DNA of 64,000 nucleotides from Gyromitra esculenta (taxonomy: Eukaryota > Ascomycota > Pezizomycetes > Pezizales > Discinaceae): assembly GCA_038503075.1 (NCBI GenBank), contig JBCAML010000007.1:1922001-1986000 (forward strand), written 5' to 3'. The notes below the pieces were generated by a model that was given only the letters and a program-made list of their open reading frames with translations, did no database searches and was not told where the DNA came from. The stretch's first letter is position 1, and every line of letters starts with the position of its first letter. Below are positions 34,962 to 47,491 of this stretch, one piece after another. A program made the position numbers and the translations under genes.

Positions 34962-37900
34962 GCGATAAGTCTAGCATATACTTAGAATCGTGAAGCTGCC
35001 AAGCGGCGATTGAGAAATTCCACCATCCCTCCACTTCGGGGAGGTAGGAGACTAGATCCAGGATCGACTTTTGCGCAGCCCCGGGCAAATTTCTCGTGAT
35101 TCAATCCACTGGGTAGCGACAACATGTACAGTGGCCACTGATCCCGTGTGTCGTGTGGAATGTCTGGCTTTACAAACAAGAGCCGCCGGGGTTGCAAGGC
35201 TGTACCGAGTCAAACTCCGCTGTAAGAAGGAAGTCGTAAAAAGGGATTCTCTAAGTGGAAGCAATATCCACGTTATTTTCATAGAAAACGCGCAAAGACG
35301 CTGTAAAGAGTTTTCTATCAGAGGGATGTTGATAGGAAGTAAGAGTTCGCTCAGCCTTCAGGTCATTAATGGGGACGCGATCGCAGTGGCGTCGATAGAT
35401 CCGATTCCAACAATTACCGGGTTCAGTAAGACATGCTCTCCACGTACTACGCAGTTGTTGTCGAGATGGAAGTAAATAGGGTAGGCTTCAGATAGCTTGT
35501 TGACAGGAAAGATACCCAGAAACGGTATCTCAATCTCGAGATCTTAGTTATGAATTCAAATTAGGGCCTATCCTCCCTTCTCTCGCGCCTTCCCTCCAAC
35601 ACTTCCCTCCAGATCTTTTAGGCCTACTTAAAATTAACAGCTATTCTAAGCAGGAGAGAAGCATAGTCGCATACCAAAATTACCACTGGTGCGGAAAGAA
35701 TTTTCGGGGCCATCGGTATTGGTCTTGCTCGCTAAGGCAATGGGATGGCCGTCTGCTTCAGTCGTTCCTTGATTTGCTGAGTCTGGGCAGCTTTCGCAAT
35801 AGAGACACTTCAAATATTGAGAGAGGCCCTCCAGAATTCTACCCTACGGCTAGGATTCTGATAAGAGCTTTGTAGTCTTAAGAATAGATAAGGGATCTAT
35901 TTTTTCGAGCTTTGTTGTGGATGAGCTACCACGTTTCAAAAGGACCATGTAGGACCAAGGGATAGTATAAGACAGGAAACAGCCCAAGGCCATCCTTTCA
36001 AAGGAAAGTAAGGGAGGAAATCGGGCGTGCCGGTAAGGTAGTTGTTAGTCTCTCAGAGGCCTTTAATTTTCTGATTGCCGTCCTTGACTAGGAGAGAGGT
36101 AAGCTCATCTGGTGTACTCGGCACAAGGAGGATGTTTAGCAAAGTTGCGCTATTTCGTCAGACCAATGGTTTTAGTCAAGATACTTCTTCAAGCATTGCG
36201 AATCATCAAGGGCGTCGATAACAAGGCTGAAGTCTGCATCCTCGGGAATTGCAAAAATTTTTACCGGGCATCCCCTAAGAAACAATTGCTGTAACGAGAA
36301 AGTCAAATTATATCACAGCTATCCATGCTTGATGTGGAAATGAACAAGCAAAAACCTATACCCATTTAGAAACATAAATCTCAAAATCGCTCTCATGTTA
36401 CTCACATTCCCATAATTAAACTCATGATTATTTGCTTATATCTTGTCAATATCAGGGGCTGAATGCCTTTCTGATATTGATTCGATATCAATGGAATGCT
36501 CTGAGATAGATGCATAGAGCCATTTTCGTGGGCAGTTTCATTAGAGCACTCTTATCCAGTTCTTGTCTTAAAGGTGGTAAAGGAGCGGTTGGTTGATCTC
36601 TATCTGGCATCGCGAAACTCGGTCGATCACGTCTTAGGTCGTGGAGTCCAAGTTATGTTTTAGCACGTTTAGTGTCCTCTGAAGACTTCTCGTGGGTGGT
36701 TGATTCTGAAGGATCTCTCAATTTTAAAAGCTTCTCGCAGCCGAATTATATGGGATATTAGTAAGGGCAGGTGTTTCTTGTCTGGTGGAAGGAGTTCCTC
36801 TTGTTGGTTTCTGGAATGCATTCATCTAATGCATCGGATAAGATATTGTCTAACCGGGTTGGCAAGGAAATTGGTGAGCCTAGGTTGATTTTGCTTTTTG
36901 TAGTCGAAGTAGATGTAGGCTTCCATAACTACAACCTGGCTGCCATTACGGCTTCGTTTGTGGGCTCGGAGGGACCTTGAAAAATATAACTTAATTTGGC
37001 GTAACTGCAATTGTAGTCAGGTTAGCTGTGGTCTTAGACTATCTAAGTAAGGCATATTACCTCAGAAACGATTTGCCGGTTTGAGAAGAGCTGCGCTTTG
37101 ATAATATTATCACAAAGGCGACAAATATAACCAGTTGAACACCTTAGGATATTTCTGATGATACAATCAATTAGTTGCAGATATGATTTGAGGAAAGACT
37201 ATCTCTTACCTATCTACTCCTCCCAAGATTGGTTTTCTGGACATATGTCTCTCAACTACTTTCAGGACCGCTCTAATGCCAAGGTTAATAGAGTATGACC
37301 AAAAGGATTTTTATATCGCTTACATTTGATCCGTAGTCAAGGCAATAATAGAAGAGCCCCTATGCCTCTGTTTTCGCGAGATATACTGCGAGAAATTTCT
37401 TTTCTTCAACGACCATTGGAGACTATTCGTTATCACTTCGAACCACTCGTTAAACTCTAACTCAGATTGGAGCTTTCCAGTTCTAAAGCCCATCAGTTTG
37501 ATAGTTGAGTATTATTTTGTTGGCAGAGGTTCGTTTTACTGCGATCCCGCAGCGTGATAGAGGTTTTGGTGAGGGAGGGGCTAGGCTCGAGAAATTTGAC
37601 CTTTCGCGTTACTGCCAGGCGTGCGCGATCGAATGATGTTGCTGTATTTTCCGCCTGTTCGATTCATGCAGTCGGGGTTCTCTGTCAGAAGATTGCTCCT
37701 CTGCACAAGCAGTTCCCCGAGGGGATGAGAGGTGAGGGGTAGCAGTCGTTCAAAGCAGAGTTTTTATCCCAAGCGGGGGTTATCAGATCAGATCGAGATA
37801 AAATGCCTTGGCTCGCAGCCTGGGTAACAACATACATGCATGTTACATAGGTATCTACTACATAGGCGAAGAGAAGTGATACATGTATATCACAATCAGG

Positions 37901-38434
37901 AGCTGTATTTCTTCGTAATAAGACTTTCCCAGTAAATATTAAACGCAAGAGAGACCCACTAGATGGTGTAAATCTCATTCCTGGAACAAAAATAGATAAA
38001 CTAAGCTTATCCAGTATGCAACTCCAACTTGATTTGGTCTTCCTCGAGCAGCTTTTCATAAAAATAATAGCTGACGTCTTATGAATGGGTATTCTAGTAA
38101 AAATTCCAGATTCTATGGATGCAGCGATGAAATGCAGCGATAAACGTCGCTCATTAGCAACCCCAACAGCTGCATTACCTTCCTTCAAATTGTATACCTC
38201 CATATCTTACCCCAAAACTAGAGACACACGACCCCAATACTTCAATGTAGCATTACGACGAGGATAGAATCGAGATATTCTCGGGGTAGCGATGGTCTAT
38301 GATGCCCAGACGTGTATTCCATCTAGTTATAGAGTGCTCAAAACTAAACATATACCTATTTGACCAGCTTAAATAACTAACGCTAAGAACCACTTCCTCG
38401 ACTCCTCGATCTAAACTGCCTTATTTTCAACTAA
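34962..38434. other. 3.5-kb gene-poor region with coding-like relics
   Basis: No intact gene is seen. On the minus strand I can read short, frame-broken segments. One near 36200-36260 translates to FSLVIDALDDS, resembling a NACHT Walker B. One near 36850-36960 gives AYIYFDYKKQNQ. Stop codons interrupt all of them. One TACATGTA lies at 37880. Confidence 0.35.
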
Positions 38435-39435
38435 TTACGCTGCCGCCAATGCCGCAGCCTCCTCAGCTAATTTCTTTTCTTCCTTAATACGTCTCTCCTT
38501 CCGCTCGCTGAATCGATCTCCAAACATATCAAACTCTGGCCTCATCACCAAACTAACCCTAATAAGTTCCTCGCAAACATCGACCAATCGATCCCGATTC
38601 CCACTCGGCATCAACCGACCTTCTTCGGTAAACTGGGTCCATGCCGCCGGCAACGAACTCTGATTTGGAATCGTAAACATCCGCATCCACCGTCCGAGAA
38701 TCCTCAAAGAGTTGACCGTATTAAATGATTGCGAGCCACCATTCACCTGAATTACAGCCAATGTCCTCCCTTGGGTAGGACGTACAGAGCCAGTTGCCAA
38801 TGGGATCCAGTCGATCTGGTTCTTGAACACCGCCGTGAGATTACCGTGCTGTTCTGGCGATACCCATACATGTCCATCAGACCACTGCGAGAGATTTCTA
38901 AGTTCTTGGACTTTTTCATGGTTGTGTTGAACGTCATCTTTAACAGGGAGGCCACGAGGGTCAAAAACTCGAACATCAGCACCGAGGCGGTGGAGTATAC
39001 GGGAGGCTTCATATGCCATTTTCCGAGAGTAGGAACTGTTGAGGCGTATTAGGAAAATTAATATAGGTTGGCAAGGAAGTTGAAGACCTACCACTCCCGA
39101 AGACTGCCGTATAAAACCAAGAACTTTAAAGGCGTGTAACCTGGCACCTTGCTATGCTCCTCTGCAAAACTCGTAACAGCATCTAGTTCTAGTTCTGAGA
39201 CCCAATCCGTTGCTTTCTTATCTATAGATAATAGAAATGGCCGATATTTTTGATTTATTATTTCCTCTTCTGAGAGTTGAGGGATTTTAATTAATGGGTC
39301 TTCGACATCCAGCGTCAAGGGTTTGGAGTTCCCGATTGACACGGTTGAAATCTCTGCAGCTGTCATCGCAAATATTCGTTTTAGAGAGAAGTTGTAGGTA
39401 GAGAGTCGATGTCGCACTGCAGACTGTAAGAGCAT
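38435..39435 (-). CDS. arsH: ArsH-type NADPH-dependent FMN reductase
   Basis: ArsH flavoproteins are NADPH:FMN oxidoreductases linked to arsenic resistance (oxidation of organoarsenicals) and quinone reduction. Two exons (39092-39435 and 38435-39035) with a 56-nt intron give 314 aa. The splice restores [20 protein letters not shown], the FMN-phosphate-binding GSLRxxS motif. Then come [14 protein letters not shown] and [20 protein letters not shown], the flavodoxin-like signature. [20 protein letters not shown], and [14 protein letters not shown] with FDMFGDRF are ArsH-specific. An upstream ATG gives a basic, mitochondria-like leader (about 23 aa); the alternative start is Met24 at 39366. No other ars gene is nearby. 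Confidence 0.93.
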
Positions 39436-41150
39436 TGGGGTTGGTAAGATTGAATGGAAAAAAAAATCAACAACTCCAAGCTCCGGAAGGACTTTTATAT
39501 CATTAAGAAGGATGTCATCAGCTATATTCTATTCGCTAGCTAATTATTAGCAGGTCAATAAGCGGCATGGCAAAAACCCCTAAAGGGAAAGAAGGGAGGA
39601 AAGAAGTGGTAAACCGCTTTCTTGGATCGGTATAGGGTTCCTGCAGAAAATAAAGGGCTGGGTTTTGGGGGGAAAGGTGCCGGGAGTTAAAATGGTGCAT
39701 AAGCTAGACCAGTCCCTCCTACTCAACATCTCGATCTCTAGAGCCCACAGTACCAAAATACCTAGCCTTCCAATCAAGTAATCCGCCAGATAGAAAATGA
39801 AATTCTATCCAAACTGCAGTAACCTAAACGAGAATGTCATCCTGAGCGTGGGATTGGGTAGTTATTCTTGATGAAATGTCACCCCAGCATGTATTCTTCC
39901 ATGACTGGATAACCAGGGCTGGCGGATATCTGAGACCTTTCGGGAATCGATCACGTCATTTAAGATGGAACTTATTTAGATGCCAGATCAGCATGCTTTA
40001 TCACTCCATTAGTAATTTAGAAATACATGCAGGTCTGCAGATTCGATCTTGCTTGCTTGTCTTAACCGTTTACCGAGATTATTGAGCCGTTTAGTCCCAC
40101 AAGCAGGGGGTCTAGTAGCGAAAGATATGTACGCGTGCACATGAGACACGCGACACCGCTAAGGACCAAAATACACCTCTTGTTCAAAAAAAATTTGCTA
40201 GCTTTGTGTCTAGTGATTCACTCACATTATAAATCTATTCAGGTAGATTTCTTCCCAAACCAACATTGTAGGTTAAGAATCCCTTTATTTCCAACCAACC
40301 CAGCTGAGCTTTATTTCCCAACCACAGCTATAACTTCGTGTAAGAATTCCGCATGCGCCCGACCGACCTGGTGAATCATATAACCATTGTAATAGCATCA
40401 TTGACCTATATTTCCAATAAAGTCCAGTAAGTCCACGTACATAAATTATAATCAATCCTATAAACGTTAACTAAGCCAAGAAATACAAACATCTTCCTCA
40501 TTCACTTATCCTCTAGACATTATTCCTAACGCTTAAAACAGAGCCCAACCTACGTAACCTAATACTCGCAATGACAGGCTTTAACTCATTTCACGGTTTA
40601 ATGAATGTAGGGAGGAACTCGTAAACTGGCATATTCGAATCGGTTCAAATGTGACCGAATTGAAATTCCAATGTTAGTTAATATCTGAGCCCGCAAACCA
40701 CACCAAATTTAGTCAGCCGATAGATCGGGGAGTAAAATATAAGGAATGAGATTTAAAAAGATATCACACACTGGATGAGACCAAATTGAGACTGTGAACC
40801 AATTGAACGACCGGGGATACTAGGAAATAGTATTGGGGAATGACCAAACCATCATTGACCTCTAGTCCCAAATATCCCCTACTATAGTGCAGCATCAATC
40901 ACCTATAGAGCCTCACACCCAGAGGCCAGGTTGCTATGCGCGCGCCCCTGAGAGCTTATTCCGACCTCGCATCAACCAAACCAACCGCAGAACGACACAG
41001 CTCTTCACTCCCTTTTTTCGTTCCCCCCCCTCCACGACGCTCCTTTTTCAAATCCAACATACATAAACATTCACACGATTCGCGGTTTGAGTTATATTTT
41101 TTGAACATTTATTTGTTTGTTTTTAGTTGTTGAGTTCGTTTAAACAAATC
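39436..41150. other. Intergenic, no gene seen
   Basis: A 1.7-kb AT-rich spacer upstream of both ArsH and DPM2 (divergent). No coding feature or recognised regulatory element was found. Confidence 0.4.
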
Positions 41151-41599
41151 ATGGTACGTACAAGTACCGACTTTTCTCCAGAAACAGAGACCCTAGGGAT
41201 AAGAAATTTTTTAATTTTTTTAATTTCTCTTTCTCTAACACTTATATGAATAGCTCGCCAAGCTTACCGGCCTGATGATGCTCCTCGTCGCATCCGCTGT
41301 GTTCCTCTACTATACCATCTGGACGTTATTCATCGTACGTTTTACCTGTGCATTCTCTCACTCCCCCCTCCCCTTTCGCGCACCCCCGCTAATAGTAATA
41401 GCCATTCGTGGACGACGGTCACCCACTCCACGACCTCTTCCCTCCTCGCGTCTGGGCGATCCGTATCCCCGTGATCCTCATCCTCGTGGGTATCGCTGTG
41501 GTCGGCAGCTTCCTGAGCGTCGTTATGATCAGAAGTGGGAGAAAGAAGGCTGCGAAGGAGAAGGCGAAGGCGGCAGTACAGGGGAAGAAGAAGAATTAG
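41151..41599 (+). CDS. DPM2: Dolichol phosphate-mannose synthase regulatory subunit DPM2
   Basis: This is a small ER membrane protein that stabilises the Dol-P-Man synthase catalytic subunit. Three exons (41151-41153, 41254-41334, 41402-41599) give 93 aa. The first coding exon is just the ATG. Two membrane segments are visible: GLMMLLVASAVFLYYTIWTL and RIPVILILVGIAVVGSFLSV. Between them is the family block PFVDDGHPLHDLFPPRVWA. The C-terminus is Lys-rich (KKAAKEKAKAAVQGKKKN), cytosolic by inference. Its tail-to-tail neighbour ALG7 acts in the same dolichol-linked glycosylation pathway. Confidence 0.92.
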
Positions 41600-41995
41600 G
41601 TTTCTTGATTTGCGGCTACTGGGAGTGGGGAGGGATGATGGAGGGGGGGAGAAGACAGAGAGATTGGAGTGAAGGGAAGAAGTGGAAGTTGTATATGTCT
41701 TTGTGTGGGTGTGGGTCCAGTTTCGCATGCAGGATAGAGGAGGCGCTGGGAGCAAGAGTTAATGGAAAGAGACCTCTGAGGAACATTTCATCGTATCTTC
41801 ATGATCTCGTTATTTGTGATGCAGAATTTGAATATTTTATTCGTTCAATTGACGGGGCAATCGCGCTAACCCGGCGATCTCTATTTTTGATTACACAGCT
41901 AGTTGTACAAATGTTCTACAGATCCCATCCCAAATGCGCTTCTACCAACTCCCAGTAAATGATGAAGAAAAGGAAAAATACCAACTTAACCACTC
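41600..41995. other. Convergent 3' region DPM2/ALG7
   Basis: 396 bp of 3' flanks. ORFs extending through it are out of frame with both genes and have no support. Confidence 0.4.
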
Positions 41996-43489
41996 TCAAA
42001 ACCCAATTTTCAAATTATCACTCGGAAAAACCAACAATGCCGCCTTATGCCTAATCAATAGCCCAATAACCCCACACAACACTTGCAGCGCCGTGACCCC
42101 AATCGCAACTCTATCCTCCCTCATCGGGCCAAACCACACAATCCACAGATTCAGAATCGTTAGATTCGAGCACTCTGTGATAATCCCTTCGCTACTCCGC
42201 CACACTTGCACTAGTTTCAACCTCTCAAGAATCGTCAGCGCAAGTGCTACAAACCACCTGGGCGGCTGCGGGAACTCTGCACGAGACACCTCCATCAACC
42301 CGGTCTGTGCGCGAAACCGCGGGAGTCGGTGACGTGGACATGGGATAAGGTGGAAGAGCTGGGGTGAGGAGTATATGAAATTGAAGATCTGCGGAATAAA
42401 TAGCAAAAGCAGCGTCTTGCTGAAATGCCCCAAGATGCCGACAACGGCGAATGTCATTCCCGCAAAGTAGCAGTATGTATCCCCAACGAACACCTTGGAA
42501 GGGTACCAATTGTGCCACCAGAGAGCCAACGAGACACCCAAAAACGGGAGTAAGAAGTAGAGTGAGAATAGGTGAGAGTCGGTTGCTGGATGGCCTTCGA
42601 CGGAGATATACAATAGGTCGTTTAACGCAATGAAACATGCAATCACGATGCTCTGGGTCACCTCAATACCATTGACACCCGCGAGAATGTTAATAGAGTT
42701 TGGACAGAAAATGGCAATGGCTGCCATGTAGACGTAGTATCCCCAGCTCAGATCGAGAAGGTCTGTACCCAGATAGGGTTGGAGCGGTGTTGGCAGGACG
42801 ATATTGGTGACACCGAAGTCGACATAGTAGACCATGAGCATGGGGATTGCTGCGATTGCGGGGAGGAAGAACTTATGGCGCCAACGGATATCGAAGAGGT
42901 CATCGGCGACACCGAGAATTACCATAGACTGGAGGGAAAGGATCGCAGAAAGGTATTCGCCGAGCTATGTATGATCATTAGCATAGATCCGAACTATCTC
43001 TATAAATGAGTAATCTATAAACTACCTTATTATGAGGGAAACGGTGGAGAAGTCTCCCCGTCTCGACCTCCTCTACAGTCACCTCTCTATTCCCCCCACC
43101 ACTTGTGCTCGCAACAAAGTACTCATAAAACCCAAACGGCATAAACGCTATCATGCACATCAAGTACACAACCGCACAGACTGCACCCATCGTCTCAGGT
43201 CTGCAATCGCGTCAGTATATCTCATTCCTCCAAGGCTCCCCTAAAGGCAAACCTACAGCTCCCTTCTATCCGTCTTGCTCATATCTCTCCCCTTAAACCC
43301 GACTCTCTTAAACGCATCTCCCAGCCAACTAATCAACGCAAATGTGGCCGCGAACGCGATCCCGAAGAACCCCAAACTAGCAACCAGTGGCTCACCATCG
43401 CCTTTGAAGACGGTGTAGATCAAGCCAGAGCTTGCGCCAACGAGAGTAAAGAGGGAAAAGTACCAGCCGGTGGAGATCTTTTGCGACAT
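41996..43489 (-). CDS. ALG7: UDP-GlcNAc:dolichyl-phosphate GlcNAc-1-phosphotransferase
   Basis: It catalyses the first committed step of N-glycan precursor assembly on the ER membrane and is the tunicamycin target. Three exons (43257-43489, 43026-43200, 41996-42964) give 458 aa with multiple membrane segments. Motifs in order are KGRDMSKTDRRELPETMGA, RLLHRFPHNK, the catalytic aspartate motif VILGVADDLFDIRWRHKFFL, IFCPNSINILAGVNGIEVTQ, and NWYPSKVFVGDTYCYFAGM. The CPRHRLPRF block and CSNLTILNLWIVWFGPMRED are also present. Splice junctions fall within KLGEYLSAILSLQS and ELPET and match the family. A CGAGTGATA box lies 177-185 bp upstream in sense orientation. Confidence 0.96.
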
Positions 43490-43909
43490 GGTGGTGCTAC
43501 GGCGGTGGGTGGTGAGCCGGTGCACATTGGAATTTGGAAATGTGGAATGGTTTAGGGGAGCGCGAGGCTAAAAATTGTGGGGAAGCTGCGGGCGGTTCCT
43601 GGGGACGCGTGGGAGGACACGTTGAGGCTCTGGGATACGCCAAGACCCGTCATTTGCTCATGAAATATCACTCGACAGAATTGCCAGGTCGTATTGCTGT
43701 GACATCATGTTCTCACTTTATATAAATAGACGAAACCCCCGCGCCCCCGTGATATTGAATTTCTACTATCATAAATTCACAAGAATGAAGCGTAAGAAGA
43801 AGAATAGAAAAAACCCTAGCCATACACCTTGAGGAAATGTTCACTAATTTTGTTTTTTTAAATGTTCGTTTGTAAGAAACAAAACAAACCCAGATTTTTA
43901 TTTATTTTT
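43490..43909. promoter_or_regulatory. ALG7 upstream / RPS3 downstream spacer with CGAGTGATA box
   Basis: This 420-bp spacer holds an exact CGAGTGATA on the minus strand at 43666-43674 and a TAGGGTTT-type box (minus strand) near 43808-43816. The ALG7 promoter is presumably here. Confidence 0.4.
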
Positions 43910-45165
43910 TTACCACTCGCCATTCTCCTCAGCAGGGGGTGCTGGGGGATACTCCTGAGGAGGAGCCTCGTACTCACCGACAACCTCATGACCGACGTCG
44001 ATACCGGTCTGCTCCTCAGCAGCCTGCTCCTGGGCGGCAGCCTGGGCGGCAGCAGCACGTGCAGCCTCAGCTTTGGCACCCTATTTTACGCAGAATTGTT
44101 AGCATGGGTGTTTTTCAAGTGAGGTTGGCTAAAGAACGTACATAGTCCTGAGATGAGGGTTGTCCAGGAGGAGCCTCCTCCTTGGGTTCGATAACTGTGA
44201 CGGTATCGGGCAGCGACTTTTGCAGACCGGACTTGCCGTCAGGGTCGTTTCCGCGCATGATCTTGACCTTAATACCGAGGACACCTTGTCGGAGGAGAAC
44301 GTGGCGGGTAGCAGAGTCGATGAAGTCACGGGCGGGTTGACCAGAGTGGATCATGAATCCGTCCTACGCCAATATCTGATATGAGTCCTAATCCCACCAA
44401 AAAATTCCCTCCTTATAAACCCAAGCGGTCCGCCGAAACCCTCAAGAGCTCTTTAGTCCACTAGAATGTGCACTTACAGTGAACTTCATGGACTTGGCAC
44501 GGGCAGCTCTCAGCTTTCCGGAAACAACAACCTCACAACCCTTGGCGCCAGACTCCATGATAAACCTCAAAACACCATAGCATGCACGACGGACAGCAAG
44601 ACCGTTAAGGAGCTTGTATCTGAGCGACTCGCACTGAGCAACGGCACACAGACCGCGGTTCTGGACCTTGGCAGCGTATAGAGAGACGGAGTTTTCAGGG
44701 AACTTGAAACGTTTCTGGATGAGCGAGGTGAGCTCACGGATACGGCGTCCCTGCTCTCCGAGAACCTCCTGGGTGTGGGTGGCACGGATGACTAGAAAAT
44801 GGCGTAGATCAGCGGGTCTGCTCTACCTGGAGCTGCAGATATGGAGGTCGAATTTGACGTACTGATATCAGTGACGGTCGGGGTGACGCGGACCTCAACA
44901 CCGGAGTAACCCTCCTCAGCCAATTCGCGGGTGAAGAACTCGTTCAATTCGGCATAGAAAACACCGTCGGCGACGAACTTGCGACGCTTGGAGATGGTCT
45001 GGGATTGTGCGGAACTATCTCCAATATAATATCCATCAGCACATATATCCCTTTCCCTCCCCATCCTCCTCAACCTCTCGATCCATTCAAAATCTCGTTT
45101 CCAACAAGCCAAAATCTTGATATTCTCGGAAAATGTAAAAAACGAAAAGGTGGAGCTTACGCCAT
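43910..45165 (-). CDS. RPS3: 40S ribosomal protein uS3
   Basis: This is a small-subunit protein at the mRNA entry channel, with a KH domain. Five exons (45161-45165, 44863-45014, 44478-44791, 44142-44363, 43910-44080) give 287 aa. The first coding exon is only 5 nt (ATG GC). The product starts [20 protein letters not shown] and continues [20 protein letters not shown], with the KH motif [16 protein letters not shown]. It then has [20 protein letters not shown] and [20 protein letters not shown]. The C-terminal 45 residues (Ala/Gln then Glu/Pro-rich, ending APAEENGEW) are longer than in yeast or human. Upstream are AAAACCCTAG (45317-45326) and CGAGTGATA (45369-45377). Confidence 0.96.
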
Positions 45166-45909
45166 AGTTATTGAGTGTCTCGTGGGAAATTAGACGAAGT
45201 GTCGCTAGGTCGTAGGGTTGTTGTCGTTCGTCGGTGGTGGGGCGTAAATTGTACTGTTTGAGAGATTTTGGTGGGTGTTGCTTGTTCTGTGTGGATTGTG
45301 GGGTGATGGCGCGGGCAAAACCCTAGCTGAGGTGGTGAATGAGAGTCACGGCTCGACAGGGTAACCTGTATCACTCGGAATGCTGAAACACATCGAATTG
45401 TTTAGAGTAGAGCTGATCTTTGTTTTCGGATCAATTACAAGTAGACTACATGTACCCTAGAAGAAAACCATTAAAGACCTTACCGCTCTCTTAAGAGAGG
45501 TATTACCTTGACGGGGTTTCTGGTCTGCCAGTGTCCACCCTACACCTGTGATAGTTCTCTTAGAGTATTTAGCTTTTGATGCATAGGATGCTTACATTCA
45601 ACATTCAGCATAACGGACTGTGTACATGTACATCTTTTGTGATAGTTCTAATCCCTTTTCTAGAAAGGGTTCTCTGAAGCTCAATTCTCTACAGGGTTAG
45701 GGTTTAGAGGTAATAGTGGCTAGTGATTTGATAACTGCATGTACTGCGCCACACAACCCCTCAGCCAAGCAAAGCTTATTACACCAACGCAGGAGAGCTG
45801 TACGATTCCCGAAGCAAGAAGCCAGAAGCCAGAAGTTAGGGACCAACATCGGCGTTTCGACCAGCATCCCCGTTCTTCACGATCCGCATCTTCAACCTTC
45901 ACGACCACC
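45166..45909. promoter_or_regulatory. Divergent promoter RPS3/APM1 with teloboxes and CGAGTGATA
   Basis: 744 bp between starts. It contains AAAACCCTAG (45317), CGAGTGATA on the minus strand (45369-45377), TACATGTA (45447 and 45624) and GGGTTAGGGTTTA (45694-45706). This is the densest collection of candidate elements in the window. Confidence 0.5.
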
Positions 45910-47491
45910 ATGGCTTCCGCTCTTTTCTTTCTCGACCTGAAGGGCAAGGTACGCAAACGTCGCAGTCCAGCTATTGGATTTGAATCGTGGCTGATATGAA
46001 CGACTGAACTGAGCAGACCCTTCTGGCTCGAAACTACCGAGGAGATATTCCTATGTCCGCCGTCGAGAAATTCCCTATCCTGCTGCTCGAAGCTGAAGAA
46101 GAGAGCTCTGCCGTTCCACCATGTTTCTCGCACGAGGGAATTAATGTATGTTTTGCATCCTACCTATACTCCGCGACTAAGCCTGCTATTCTAGCTAACT
46201 AATACTAACACGATGAGCAGTATCTCTACATACGGCACAACAATCTTTACGTCCTTGCCCTGACAAAGCGGAACTCTAATGCGACAGAGATACTGCTGTT
46301 CTTACATAGGATAGTAGAGGTGTTCACGGAGTACTTTAAGGAGCTTGAGGAAGAAAGTATCAGGGATAACTTTGTCATTATCTATGAGCTATTGGATGAG
46401 ATGATGGATTTCGGATACCCTCAGACCACCGAGACTAAGATCCTCCAAGAGTCCATCCTCCTCCCTTTCTCTCATCTTTCCTTAGTGGCCGGCTGACTTA
46501 AGCTATACCTGCAGATATATCACCCAGGAATCTCACAAACTCGAGATTCAAGCACGTCCGCCTATAGCCGTAACCAATGCTGTCTCCTGGCGTTCCGAAG
46601 GTATTCGTTACCGCAAAAACGAAGTGTTCCTCGACGTTATCGAATCGCTCAACCTCCTTGTTAATAGCAACGGGAATGTATTGCGCTCCGAGATTCTCGG
46701 TGCTATCAAAATGAAATGTTACCTGTCTGGGATGCCGGAGCTGCGTCTGGGGCTGAACGACAAGGTCATGTTTGAGAGCACGGGGAGAACGACAAGAGGG
46801 AAGGCGATTGAGATGGAGGATGTCAAGTTCCATCAGTGTGTAAGATTGTCGAGATTTGAGAATGATAGGACAATCAGCTTTATCCCTCCAGATGGGGAGT
46901 TTGAGCTTATGAGTTACCGATTGAACACTCAGGTCAAACCCTTAATCTGGGTCGAATGCATGATTGAATCTCACTCTGGCTCCCGCATCGAATATATGCT
47001 CAAGGCCAAAGCGCAATTTAAGCGACGCAGCACAGCTAACAATGTTGAGATCATTGTTCCGGTTCCCGATGATGCTGACACGCCTCGTTTCCGTACCAAT
47101 ATCGGATCAGTCCACTATGCACCAGAGAAATCGGCCATCATCTGGAAGATCAAACAATTTGGTGGAGGGAAAGAGTTTTTGATGAGAGCGGAACTAGGAT
47201 TGCCAAGCGTGAAGGAAGCAGAACCTGAAAGGAAGAAGAGACCCATTAGTGTCAAGTTCGAGATTCCGTATTTCACGACGAGTGGGATCCAGGTAAGGTA
47301 TCTGAAGATTATCGAGCCCAAGTTGCAGTACCCAAGTTTGCCGTGGGTGAGGTATATTTCTTGCGCATCAGGTAAGCCAAGCTCCCCGGCCCCAGCTTCA
47401 AGAAATTCGTTGTACAATTGCCTACAAGTACTAACATCTTTTCCCACTGCCAGATTACCATGTCCGGCTTCCGGAGCCTACTCAAACTTAA
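45910..47491 (+). CDS. APM1: AP-1 clathrin adaptor complex mu subunit
   Basis: This medium chain of AP-1 recognises YxxPhi sorting signals at trans-Golgi/endosomes. Five exons (45910-45948, 46017-46145, 46221-46450, 46515-47371, 47454-47491) give 430 aa. The N-terminal longin-like domain reads MASALFFLDLKGKTLLARNY and LYVLALTKRNSNATEILLFL. EYITQESHKLEIQARPPIAV and TNAVSWRSEGIRYRKNEVFL lead into the mu-homology domain, with MKCYLSGMPELRLGLNDKV and FIPPDGEFELMSYRLN. The last short exon restores PWVRYISCASGDYHVRLPEP. The length and the VSWRSEGIRYRKNE block favour AP-1 over AP-2 mu. It is divergent from RPS3. Confidence 0.95.

Noticed and set aside
35071..35475. 134-codon plus-strand ORF
   Set aside because: The minus strand is equally open in pieces and composition is mixed. 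No recognisable domain is present.
37685..38203. 172-codon minus-strand ORF
   Set aside because: It has no motif, no homologue I recognise and no splice partners, and it lies in a decayed AT-rich tract. The length is compatible with chance.
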